Shown here: piece by piece, positions 1 to 6,130 of the stretch
How positions within the stretch are numbered: position 1 is the stretch's first letter
Layout: the number at the start of each line of letters is the position of its first letter
From: JALZAQ01 sp038253885
Lineage (GTDB): Bacteria > Gemmatimonadota > Gemmatimonadetes > Gemmatimonadales > Gemmatimonadaceae
Reading direction: 5' to 3'
Assembly (NCBI GenBank): GCA_038253885.1
Contig: JBBSGP010000071.1
Location: 1 to 11,383, forward strand
DNA: 11,383 nt
Notes under the pieces: model-generated
Told to the model about the DNA's origin: nothing
Database searches by the model: none
The model's input: the letters and a program-made list of their open reading frames with translations, nothing else
Made by a program: the position numbers and the translations under genes

Positions 1-149
1 GTGGCCTCGACGCCCTCCCGAAGCTTGCCCAGACTCACCCTCGCGTCGACCAGAGCATCGCGCATGAGTGCGAGGACTGCTTTCCCCTCGGCCGGCGAGA
101 AGGAATGTCGCATGGCGTCCCGGATGGACTGTCTCAGCTGCTCGAACAC
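1..149 (-). CDS. Unidentified protein, N-terminal 49 residues only (runs off left edge)
   Basis: A minus-strand reading frame enters from the left edge and would start at a GTG at 149-147, giving an N terminus beginning MFEQLRQSIRDAMRHSF. The visible part is rich in Leu, Ala, Arg and Glu, is predicted to be helical and has no signal peptide or membrane segment. I do not recognise the family. It lies 37 bases after the stop of the FmdB-type gene on the same strand, so the two are probably cotranscribed. The start is uncertain: the GTG has no clear Shine-Dalgarno. An ATG at 190-188, which overlaps the upstream stop as ATGA, opens a different frame that stops after 18 codons. A one-base deletion in the DNA between the two points would explain this and would make the ATG the true start. 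The opposite-strand frame at 1-192 is its shadow. Confidence 0.5.
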   Translation of the reverse strand, partial: MFEQLRQSIRDAMRHSFSPAEGKAVLALMRDALVDARVSLGKLREGVEA

Positions 150-186
150 GCCGGTGCCACGAGGCGACCGAAGCGCTCTGGTCCGT

Positions 187-348
187 TCATGATTTTCGCG
201 GCGTACGAGCGTAGAAGCCGCTGACCACGCGCTCCGTCTCGGCGGAGCCGCACTTCGGGCAGGGGGAGGGGCCCGGCGAGGACGCAACGCGCTCCCGCAG
301 CTCGAACGACTCACCACACGCCCGGCAGTGATACTGGTAGGTAGGCAC
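187..348 (-). CDS. FmdB-family zinc-ribbon protein (53 aa)
   Basis: The 53-residue product begins MPTYQYHCRACGESFE, the characteristic opening of the FmdB/CxxC-CxxC small zinc-ribbon family. One Cys pair is at residues 8 and 11 (CRAC) and the second at 30 and 33 (CPKC), which together would bind one zinc ion. The tail is basic (FYARTPRKS). Family members are short, usually 50-110 residues; they are often labelled regulatory proteins from the formamidase/methylamidase cluster, but their function is poorly known. The start is GTG at 348, supported by AGGGAG four bases upstream (plus-strand 353-358). The stop TGA overlaps an ATG as ATGA, suggesting coupling to the next minus-strand gene. It is divergent from the C26 hydrolase, with 96 bases between. 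The family call is firm; the role is unknown. Confidence 0.85.
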   Translation of the reverse strand: MPTYQYHCRACGESFELRERVASSPGPSPCPKCGSAETERVVSGFYARTPRKS

Positions 349-384
349 GAAACTCCCTCGCGAAACGATGCCGCAACGGCTTAG

Positions 385-412
385 GATATAGAGCAGTCAC
401 CTCCAGGCGCAA
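385..412 (-). promoter_or_regulatory. Candidate sigma-70-like promoter for the FmdB gene
   Basis: On the minus strand TTGCGC (412-407) and TATATC (390-385) are separated by 16 bases, each matching four of six consensus positions. Transcription would start near 378, giving a leader of about 30 bases before the GTG at 348. The 96-base divergent gap is AT-enriched here (TTAGGATATAG at 381-391 on the plus strand), unlike the surrounding coding DNA. This is a pattern match only. Confidence 0.3.
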
Positions 413-444
413 GCGCGCGCACCGGCCATCATCGCACCCGAAGC

Positions 445-1221
445 ATGCCCCGACCCGCACTCATCGGCATCAGCTGCGGCACGGAGCTCATCCGTGACCG
501 GATGCGCGTTCGAGTGAATGCCGCGTACACGCGAGCGGTGGAGCGGGCGGGCGCGGTTCCGGTGATCATCCCTCCCTTCGGCCAGGCGGCAAGGGCTTCG
601 ACCGTCCTGCTCGGACTCGATGGCCTGGTGTTGACCGGAGGCGAAGATATCGATCCGTCACTGTACGACGAGGCGCCGCATCCCACCCTCGGTCCGGTCA
701 ACGCCGAGCGAGACGCCACCGAGATCGCGTTGGTCGAATCCGCGCGAGCAACCGGACGACCGACGCTCGCCATCTGCCGGGGAATGCAGCTGCTCAACGT
801 GGCTCTGGGCGGATCTCTGATACAGGACATCCGTGCTCAACGCCCTGGAAGCCTCGACCATGATGAGAGCGAACGCCGTGCGGTACGGGTTCATCCCGTC
901 GAGGCGTCGGGCAAGTCGCTGCTCGCGGAGGCGCTCGGTGGCGAACGTCTGACGGTGAACTCGTCACATCACCAGGCGCTGGATCGTGTGGCGGACGGCC
1001 TTCGCGTCAGCGCGCGCGCGCCCGATGGGATGATCGAGGGCGTGGAGTGGATCGGGGGGGACTGGTGGGCAGTCGGTGTCCAGTGGCATCCGGAAGAGCT
1101 CGTGAGCTCCGAGGAGAGCTGGGACCGCTCGCTCTTCGCCGCGCTGGTGGAGCAGGCCGAATCCGCCCGGGATCCGGCGGCCGGTGCTCAGGAGATGCGC
1201 CGCCAGCGGCTCTCGTCCTGA
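445..1221 (+). CDS. Gamma-glutamyl-gamma-aminobutyrate hydrolase family protein (peptidase C26)
   Basis: A 258-residue class I glutamine amidotransferase-like hydrolase of the PuuD/C26 type. The nucleophile elbow AICRGMQLLN places the catalytic Cys at residue 111. The other two triad members are in GVQWHPEE, His215 and Glu217. Other family signatures are GLVLTGGEDIDPSLY (about 61-74), GGSLIQDI (122-129) and VNSSHHQA (171-178). Known members release gamma-glutamyl groups from small amides, for example in putrescine breakdown. No other putrescine-pathway gene is visible here, so the substrate is open. Length is normal for the family and there is no signal peptide, so it should be cytoplasmic. 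The ATG at 445 follows no clear Shine-Dalgarno. Its last 34 bases overlap, tail to tail, the minus-strand gene ending at 1188. Confidence 0.9.
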   Translation: MPRPALIGISCGTELIRDRMRVRVNAAYTRAVERAGAVPVIIPPFGQAARASTVLLGLDGLVLTGGEDIDPSLYDEAPHPTLGPVNAERDATEIALVESARATGRPTLAICRGMQLLNVALGGSLIQDIRAQRPGSLDHDESERRAVRVHPVEASGKSLLAEALGGERLTVNSSHHQALDRVADGLRVSARAPDGMIEGVEWIGGDWWAVGVQWHPEELVSSEESWDRSLFAALVEQAESARDPAAGAQEMRRQRLSS

Positions 1222-1919
1222 ACCTGACGCATCAGCCTGTCAGGAGAGTGGTGGTTGGGGAACAGCAGCTGATCGCTCAAGCGGTTGAGAGCCATGCGAA
1301 GTTGTGGAAAGCGATCGGCGGCGTCCATGTAGAGGGGCGCCAAGCCGTGCTCTCGGGCCAGACTGTGATCCGCGGCCAGTTGAAATCCGCGCCGTCCGAG
1401 ATCCTCGTAGTAGCCGAGCGCGGGACCACCACGTCGCCAGCGACGATGCTCGATCAGATCAGGGAAGAGCCCGCTCATCCAGAGGGCATAGTTTCCGAGG
1501 TGAACGCGCACCAGGAAATCGCGTCGCGGATCCGGGCCATCGACATCCGCCAACAGCCCGGCGAGGGTGTCATACTGCTCATCGTCGACGTCCGAGACGC
1601 GAGCTGCTCGATCGCGAAATCCGAAATGCATGAGGATGGCGGCGACGTAGTCGGCGAGGATGCGATCGTTCTCGCCGACGCTCCGGAGAGCGTGGCGCAC
1701 GACGACGTAGCAGAAGAGCGGGAGTGACGCCCGTCCACCGAGAGGTGCCTCCAACACGGCGGCGATGAGACGCGGATCATCGAGCAGCGCCTCCAGCCCC
1801 TGATCTCTGAGCAGGTCCTGGGCGCGCTCCATCTCGGCAGCCGATTCGCGCCCCACCAGCTGGAGCACGAGCTGCGCATCATCACGGCCCAGCGACGTTC
1901 GGACGTTCGCGAGAATCAT
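1188..1919 (-). CDS. Conserved-looking hypothetical protein, 243 aa, soluble and helical
   Basis: The 243-residue product starts MILANVRTSLGRDDAQLVLQ and ends RQVQDESRWRRIS. I do not recognise a domain. It is rich in Leu, Ala, Arg and Asp, has no signal peptide and has only one hydrophobic stretch (LPLFCYVVVRHAL), which looks like a buried helix. Acidic and aromatic segments such as SDVDDEQYDTLAGLLADVDG and GNYALWMSGLFPDLIEHR look like real folded protein rather than antisense translation. The ATG at 1919 is chosen because AGGAGG lies nine bases upstream. The frame stays open a further 78 codons to 2153, but that extension is Arg-rich and low in hydrophobics and lies upstream of the strong ribosome site. 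It is divergent from the GT2 gene, and its 3' end overlaps the C26 hydrolase gene by 34 bases. Confidence 0.7.
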   Translation of the reverse strand: MILANVRTSLGRDDAQLVLQLVGRESAAEMERAQDLLRDQGLEALLDDPRLIAAVLEAPLGGRASLPLFCYVVVRHALRSVGENDRILADYVAAILMHFGFRDRAARVSDVDDEQYDTLAGLLADVDGPDPRRDFLVRVHLGNYALWMSGLFPDLIEHRRWRRGGPALGYYEDLGRRGFQLAADHSLAREHGLAPLYMDAADRFPQLRMALNRLSDQLLFPNHHSPDRLMRQVQDESRWRRIS

Positions 1920-2161
1920 CGTGGCGAGCCTCCTCTTCTCTTTCTGACGCTCATACCCGCGCCGGGACACAAAGCACCATTCCGCCGCCTCTTCGAGCCC
2001 TTCCGGAAGGCCCCTCCGCTCGCCCCGCCGAGCACGCCTGTTCGCCGCGTTGCCTTTACGGCCATGGCCAATCAGCTTTCGTGCACAATCGTCACGGATC
2101 GTGATGTGGCGCACACTTCCGCAGGAACGACTCGCCTCTCTCAGTCGTATCATCAGGTACC
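1920..2161. other. Divergent intergenic region (242 bp) with short palindromes
   Basis: This lies between the minus-strand hypothetical gene and the plus-strand glycosyltransferase gene and should hold both promoters. I see three short symmetric elements: CCTTCCGGAAGG (1999-2010, perfect), GGCCATGGCC (2060-2069, perfect) and TCACG-GAT-CGTGA (2092-2104). A TATCAT at 2148-2153 sits eight bases before the ATG at 2162. If it is a -10 element, the GT2 transcript would be almost leaderless; no convincing -35 accompanies it. No RNA gene or small ORF of note is seen. Confidence 0.35.
1929..1934 (-). promoter_or_regulatory. Strong Shine-Dalgarno deciding the start at 1919
   Basis: The minus strand carries AGGAGG within GAGGAGG, nine bases before ATG at 1919-1917. 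It favours that start over the longer open frame reaching 2153. Confidence 0.7.
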
Positions 2162-2911
2162 ATGCTGAACATCTGCATTCCGGCGTTTGACGAGGCCCCC
2201 ACGATCGGCCTGCTGCTCTGGCGCATCCGCAAGGTATTCGCGGAGTATCCGAGGGAATACGAGGTCACGGTGCTGGATGATGGAAGCTCCGACTCCACGT
2301 GGGCCACTCTTCAGCCCTACACCGAGGTGATGCCGCTGACGCTCATTCGCAACGACCAGCGCCGGGGGTACGCGCCGGCGCTGGAATCGCTGGCGCGGAG
2401 TGCGGCGCGGCGCACGCGGTATCCCCGGCGCGACGCCATGATCGTCATGCAGGGCGACTTCACGGATCAACCGGATCACATTCCGGAGCTGGTGAAGCGA
2501 TTCGAGGGGGGCGCGGACATCGTCGTTGCCGAGCAAGCGGCGCCACCGTCGGGCGCCCCGCTGGCGGTGCGGCAGCTGCGCCGGTTGGCGCCGTGGGTCA
2601 TTCGGCCGTTCGTGCGGGTGGGCGGCGTTGCCGATCCGCTGGGCTGTTTCCGATTGTATCGGATCGCCGTCCTACGTGAGATGCTCAAGACAGCGGGAGA
2701 TGCGCCGATACTCCGGGCGGGGGGGTGGGCCGCGAACGTCGAGCTGTTGAGCAGGCTGGCTCCGTTCGCGCGCCGGATCGAGACGGTGACTCTCGAGCCC
2801 CGCTATGACCTTCGCCCGCGCGACTCGCGGGTCCGACCTCTGTCCGGCGTGATGGAGCTGTTCCGCTACGGCCGCGCCACGCGCGGCCACCCCTCGGTGA
2901 GCCCATCATGA
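2162..2911 (+). CDS. Glycosyltransferase family 2 (GT-A fold), 249 aa
   Basis: The N terminus MLNICIPAFDEAPTIGLLLW is the nucleotide-sugar-binding opening of GT2 enzymes (compare xxVVIPAYNEExTI). It is followed by VTVLDDGSSDSTW (about 35-47), the conserved second Asp motif. A third motif lies at 96-105, MQGDFTDQPD, where dolichyl-phosphate-mannose-synthase-like enzymes normally have MDADLQHPPE. Residues 157-167, VADPLGCFRLY, correspond to the GT2 segment usually written D-x-x-S-G-F-R. No membrane helices follow, so it is a single-domain cytoplasmic or peripheral enzyme. Acceptor and donor cannot be told. The ATG at 2162 fits the family's usual N terminus; only AGG, about four bases upstream, resembles a ribosome site. 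The stop overlaps the next start as ATGA (2908-2911), so translation is probably coupled to the DUF3108 gene. Confidence 0.85.
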   Translation: MLNICIPAFDEAPTIGLLLWRIRKVFAEYPREYEVTVLDDGSSDSTWATLQPYTEVMPLTLIRNDQRRGYAPALESLARSAARRTRYPRRDAMIVMQGDFTDQPDHIPELVKRFEGGADIVVAEQAAPPSGAPLAVRQLRRLAPWVIRPFVRVGGVADPLGCFRLYRIAVLREMLKTAGDAPILRAGGWAANVELLSRLAPFARRIETVTLEPRYDLRPRDSRVRPLSGVMELFRYGRATRGHPSVSPS

Positions 2912-3678
2912 TCTTTCCCCTCGTCAATATTCTCGCTCTCGTCACCGCTCTGCGAAGCGCGCCAGCGGGTCCGGTCGCTCGCGCTGCCCAACCGGCCACG
3001 TATCCGTTCGCCATCGGCGAGCAGCTCAACTATGAAGTGGCCTTCGGCTTCATGCGCGTCGGCCGTGGAAGCATGCAGGTGCTCGGGATGGAGGACATTC
3101 GCGGCTATCGCACCTACCACACGCTGTTCACGGTCAAGGGGGGAACTTTTTTCTTCCGGGTGGACGACCGCCAGGAGAGCTGGATCGACTCGGCTCGCTT
3201 CGCCTCGATCCGCTTCGCGCAGAATATCCGAGAGGGCGGCTACAGGCGTCAGTCCGTGTGGGACATGTTTCCCGACCGGTCGGTATTCGTGTCGAACGGC
3301 AAGTTCGACCAGGAAGAGCCGAGCGTCGCCGATCCGCTGGACGAGGGCTCACTGGTGTACTTCGTCCGCACCATTCCACTCGAGGTCGGCAAGACGTACG
3401 AGTTCGAGCGCTACTTCAAGCCGGAGAAGAATCCGGTGATCATCAAGGTGATCGGGAAGGCACGCGTGCAGGTTCCGGCTGGCACGTTCGATACATTCGT
3501 TCTTCAACCGATCATCAAGTCGGGAGGCGCCTTCTCCGAGAATGGGGAGGCACGCATCTGGATCACGGACGACGACCGCCGCATGATGGTGCAGATGAAA
3601 TCGAAGCTCTCCTTCGGCTCCCTCAACCTGTATCTGACATCGTTCAAGACCCGCGCGGACACGGCGGCCGCCCAGTAG
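2908..3678 (+). CDS. DUF3108 domain protein, exported, 256 aa
   Basis: A hydrophobic N terminus (MIFPLVNILALVTALRSAPA) looks like a signal peptide, with probable cleavage between residues 20 and 28. The mature part matches the DUF3108 pattern: FAIGEQLNYEVAFGFMRVG near residue 34, then the RVDDRQESWID strand, YFKPEKNPVIIKVIGKARV in the middle, VPAGTFDTFVLQPII and finally ARIWITDDDRRMMVQMKSKL. These proteins are predicted to be all-beta and lipocalin-like, lying in the periplasm or outer envelope; their biochemical role is not established. The gene overlaps the GT2 gene by four bases, and the next gene follows closely in another frame. Together these suggest an envelope-related operon, which is an inference. 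Length is normal for the family. Confidence 0.85.
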   Translation: MIFPLVNILALVTALRSAPAGPVARAAQPATYPFAIGEQLNYEVAFGFMRVGRGSMQVLGMEDIRGYRTYHTLFTVKGGTFFFRVDDRQESWIDSARFASIRFAQNIREGGYRRQSVWDMFPDRSVFVSNGKFDQEEPSVADPLDEGSLVYFVRTIPLEVGKTYEFERYFKPEKNPVIIKVIGKARVQVPAGTFDTFVLQPIIKSGGAFSENGEARIWITDDDRRMMVQMKSKLSFGSLNLYLTSFKTRADTAAAQ

Positions 3679-3692
3679 CGAGCGAAGCGGAC

Positions 3693-4682
3693 CTGTCCGC
3701 CGTCCGTACCGTCCCGATCGCGCGCCGTCCCAACAAGGTCCGCGCCGAGGAGTTCGCTTCACCTCCTCCGGCGGCGGGAGGCGGGAGGGAGAGTCGTTCG
3801 TTCGGCGCCTTTCTCCGCGCGCTTCCGGACGTGTTGGTCGCTCGCGACTTTCTGCGCGTCGCGGATGCGATCGCCGCAGCGGCCGGCCGACGAGGCGTCG
3901 TCGTGATGGTCGGGGGCCACATCGTCAAGACGGGCCTCGCGCCGATCCTTCTCGATCTCATGCGGCGCGGAATCATCACCCATCTCGCCATGAACGGCTC
4001 GGCCGCCATCCACGACTTCGAAGTCGCGCGATGGGGAGGGACCTCCGAAGACGTCGCCGCGGGATTGCGCGATGGCACCTTCGGCATGGCCGAGGAGACC
4101 GGCCGCGACATGAACGAGGCGTTCACACGCGGGATGCGCGAGCGCATGGGAATGGGCGAGTCGCTGGCGCTGTCGCTGGAGCAGGGTGGGCCACTGGCGC
4201 ATCCCGAGCTGTCGCTTCTCCTCGGAGCATCACGGCTCGGAGTTCCACTCACCGTGCACGCCGCTCTCGGAGCCGAGATCATCCATCAACATCCGGCCGC
4301 CGATGGAGCGGCCATCGGCGACACCAGTCACCGCGACTTCCGCCGCCTCGCCGGGAGCTTGCCGAGCCTTCAGGATGGCGGGGTGGTGCTCAATCTCGGC
4401 AGTGCCGTCGTTCTGCCGGAAGTCTTCCTCAAGGCGCTGACAATCGCCCGCAACCTCCACGCGGGACAGCCCACGGGATTCACGGCGTGCGATCTGGACA
4501 TGATCCGCCACTACCGCCCGCGAATGAACGTGGTCGAGCGGCCAACGCTGGGAAGCGGCCAGGGCTTCGAGATCACCGGCCACCACGAGCTGATGGTGCC
4601 GTTGCTCGCCTGGGCCGTCGTGGAGCGCATCGAGGCACGGGCCTCGGCGCGCCCGAAGAGAAAGAAGCGCCCCGGGAAGTGA
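3693..4682 (+). CDS. Conserved protein of unknown function, enzyme-like; start codon unclear
   Basis: About 329 residues if read from CTG at 3693. The body contains strongly motif-like segments: a Gly-rich strand-turn MVGGHIVKTGLAP, then MNGSAAIHDFEVA and GTSEDVAAGLRDGTFGMAEETG, later VHAALGAEIIHQHPAADGAAIGD, then LNLGSAVVLPEVFLKAL, and near the C terminus HYRPRMNVVERP followed by ITGHHELMVPL. Clustered His, Asp and Glu suggest a catalytic or metal or nucleotide site. I have an impression of homologues, sometimes linked to the DHS-like NAD/FAD-binding superfamily, but no assigned reaction. The segment TVPIARRPNKVRAEEFA looks like part of the protein, yet I find no ATG, GTG or TTG in this frame between 3600 and 3830. 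The first canonical candidate is GTG at 3831, which would remove this segment. The C terminus is basic (RPKRKKRPGK). It lies 14 bases after the DUF3108 stop and ends inside the hairpin at 4665-4696. Confidence 0.7.
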   Translation: MSAVRTVPIARRPNKVRAEEFASPPPAAGGGRESRSFGAFLRALPDVLVARDFLRVADAIAAAAGRRGVVVMVGGHIVKTGLAPILLDLMRRGIITHLAMNGSAAIHDFEVARWGGTSEDVAAGLRDGTFGMAEETGRDMNEAFTRGMRERMGMGESLALSLEQGGPLAHPELSLLLGASRLGVPLTVHAALGAEIIHQHPAADGAAIGDTSHRDFRRLAGSLPSLQDGGVVLNLGSAVVLPEVFLKALTIARNLHAGQPTGFTACDLDMIRHYRPRMNVVERPTLGSGQGFEITGHHELMVPLLAWAVVERIEARASARPKRKKRPGK

Positions 4683-4696
4683 ATCCCGGGGCGCTT
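4665..4696 (-). terminator. Perfect 13-bp inverted repeat, terminator between convergent genes
   Basis: Left arm AAGCGCCCCGGGA (4665-4677) and right arm TCCCGGGGCGCTT (4684-4696) pair perfectly around a six-base loop AGTGAA. The loop contains the TGA stop of the plus-strand gene. Read on the minus strand, the stem is followed by a pyrimidine-rich, T-containing run (CTTCTTTCTCTTC), as expected for intrinsic termination of the membrane-protein gene that stops 24 bases earlier. On the plus strand only two T follow, so termination that way would be weaker. Confidence 0.7.
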
Positions 4697-4720
4697 GGGA
4701 TCGCGGTGACGGCGATCGGC

Positions 4721-4945
4721 TCACATGCCGGAACCGGAGAATCGCTCTCTCAGCCGGCGAGCAGTATCGGGGCTGACGATCCGGACGACGAGGTAGATGA
4801 CGAACCCGATGATGGCGATCTTGATCGCCAGGCCCAACAGACCCAGCATCAGCGCCACCAGGAAGCCGAAGACGCCGAAGACGAACTGGAGCGCGAAAAT
4901 TCCGAGTAGGGCCAGCGCGCCGATGGACAGGATCGTACGGAACAT
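4721..4945 (-). CDS. Small membrane protein, 74 aa, two predicted transmembrane helices
   Basis: The product begins MFRTILSIGALALLGIFALQ. It is hydrophobic from about residue 5 to 56, with a probable first helix at about 5-25 and a second at about 29-55, perhaps kinked at the Lys in LGLAIKIAIIG. It ends in a basic tail, SPDTARRLRERFSGSGM. I do not recognise the family; similar short integral membrane proteins are common and mostly uncharacterised. The ATG at 4945 has GAGGAG nine bases upstream, which supports this start over the much longer open frame continuing to 6025 through the oxidoreductase gene. It is divergent from that gene, with 99 bases between, and convergent with the gene ending at 4682. 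A strong hairpin just downstream probably ends its transcript. It looks like a single-gene unit. Confidence 0.75.
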   Translation of the reverse strand: MFRTILSIGALALLGIFALQFVFGVFGFLVALMLGLLGLAIKIAIIGFVIYLVVRIVSPDTARRLRERFSGSGM

Positions 4946-5044
4946 GATGATGGTCTCCTCGCCGTTGTCGTCTGTACGGGCGGCCGGCGGCCGGGGTTTC
5001 AGCACGGCAGCGGTAGTGTCACACTTCGTGCTTCCATCTCCACT
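4946..5044. promoter_or_regulatory. Divergent promoter region with an 11-bp palindrome
   Basis: This 99-bp gap separates the start codons of the membrane-protein gene (minus) and the ThiO-like gene (plus). It holds AGTGT-C-ACACT at 5015-5025, a palindrome about an odd centre, placed about 20 bases before the GTG at 5045. It also holds a GC-rich run of alternating GGCC and GGCGG near 4979-4994. The palindrome could be an operator; no convincing -10/-35 pair is seen. Confidence 0.3.
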
Positions 5045-6130
5045 GTGCCCCAGCGCGCCACCGTATCGCCGCCCGATGTGATCGTGCTCGGCGCGGGGCT
5101 GGTCGGTCTCGCCTGCGCCGCCGCCCTCTCCGAGCGATCGCTTCGCGTCCTCCTCATCGGCGAGAGCCGCGCCGGGGAGGCATCCCCGGCAGCCGCCGGG
5201 ATGCTGGCGCCGAGCCTCGAGCCGGCGGCCGCCGCGGCCCATCGGTTCGCGCTCGCCGCGCGCGACAAGTACCCCGAGTATCTGGCACGCCTCGCCGAGC
5301 GGACTGGCAGCTCGATCGCGACCGTGCGCGGTGGAATTCTGCAGGTCGCACTGAGCGAGAGCTCGGCGGAGACCCAGCGGCGCGCCCTGGGCCACGAGGG
5401 TGTGTGGATCCACGCCGGCGAGCTCGCGCTGGCCGAGCCCGCTCTCAGTCACGCCGCCGGCGCCACGCATCATCCGCGCGATGGCGCGGTCGACAACGTC
5501 GGCCTGATCGCCGCGCTGGAGCGACTGCTCGAGCTCGATCCGCTGGTGACACGGACCAGGGGGCATGCCGTCGGCATCGCGTTGGGGTTGTCGCGTATCG
5601 GCATCATCCTCGACGACGGGTCCCGACTCGAGGCCGACTGGTTGGTTCTGGCCGCGGGAGCATGGGCCGGCACCCTCGACGGAATGCCCCGCGCCGTGCC
5701 GATCGAGCCGGTGCGCGGTCAGATGATCTCGCTTGCCGGAACGCCGGTTCGTCACGTGATCTATGGACCGAGCGGCTACCTCGTGCCGCGTGGACGGGAG
5801 ACGTTGGTGGGAGCCACAATGGAGCGGGCAGGCTTCGACTCGTCGCTGACGCCGGAAGGGCGCGCGATTCTCAGCGACGCGGCACGAGAGATCTGTCCCG
5901 CGCTGGCCGGTCCGGTGGTGCGGCACTGGAGCGGGCTGCGACCGATGACCCCCGACGGCCAGCCGATCATCGGACCTGATCCGGAGTTTCCCCGCCTGAT
6001 CTACGCGTGCGGCCACTCCCGGCACGGAGTTCTTTTGGCTCCGCTGAGCGGGGATTGCGTGGGCGCTCTGGTGACTGGTGAGGGCGTGACGCTCGATCTT
6101 ACTCCCTTTCGGATCGAGCGCCTGGCCTAG
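5045..6130 (+). CDS. thiO: FAD-dependent amino acid oxidase, glycine oxidase ThiO-like
   Basis: A 361-residue member of the D-amino-acid oxidase family. The FAD-binding Rossmann motif VIVLGAGLVGLACAAAL is near residues 12-28 (GAGLVG 16-21). A run ASPAAAGMLAPSLEP follows at 46-60, typical of ThiO where the flavin and substrate domains meet. The C-terminal signature WSGLRPMTPDGQPIIGP (295-311) carries the Arg (299) expected to hold the substrate carboxylate, and GHSRHGVLLAP (323-333) closes the FAD site. ThiO oxidises glycine to iminoglycine for the thiazole ring of thiamine. No thiS, thiG or thiE is seen here, so the pathway role rests on family similarity; a related deaminating oxidase is the alternative. 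The GTG start at 5045 has no Shine-Dalgarno (upstream bases are pyrimidine-rich), and a GTG slightly downstream is possible. It lies 139 bases before lipA on the same strand. Confidence 0.8.
   Translation: MPQRATVSPPDVIVLGAGLVGLACAAALSERSLRVLLIGESRAGEASPAAAGMLAPSLEPAAAAAHRFALAARDKYPEYLARLAERTGSSIATVRGGILQVALSESSAETQRRALGHEGVWIHAGELALAEPALSHAAGATHHPRDGAVDNVGLIAALERLLELDPLVTRTRGHAVGIALGLSRIGIILDDGSRLEADWLVLAAGAWAGTLDGMPRAVPIEPVRGQMISLAGTPVRHVIYGPSGYLVPRGRETLVGATMERAGFDSSLTPEGRAILSDAAREICPALAGPVVRHWSGLRPMTPDGQPIIGPDPEFPRLIYACGHSRHGVLLAPLSGDCVGALVTGEGVTLDLTPFRIERLA

Noticed and set aside
1047..1727. 226-codon plus-strand frame across the hydrolase end and the minus-strand gene
   Set aside because: It overlaps the C26 hydrolase out of frame and is antisense to the hypothetical gene, with no motif or ribosome site.
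1920..2153. 78-codon N-terminal extension of the minus-strand hypothetical protein
   Set aside because: Arg-rich and domain-free, and upstream of a strong AGGAGG-ATG arrangement; the 1919 start is better supported. A weak chance remains that the extension is real.
3258..3692. Start at ATG 3258 for the unknown protein ending at 4682
   Set aside because: This would overlap the well-supported DUF3108 gene by about 420 bases, and the translated part is Arg/Gly/His-rich shadow sequence.
4946..6025. Long N-terminal extension of the small membrane protein (434 codons in total)
   Set aside because: The extension is antisense to the ThiO-like gene and has shadow composition. GAGGAG nine bases before the ATG at 4945 fixes the short start.
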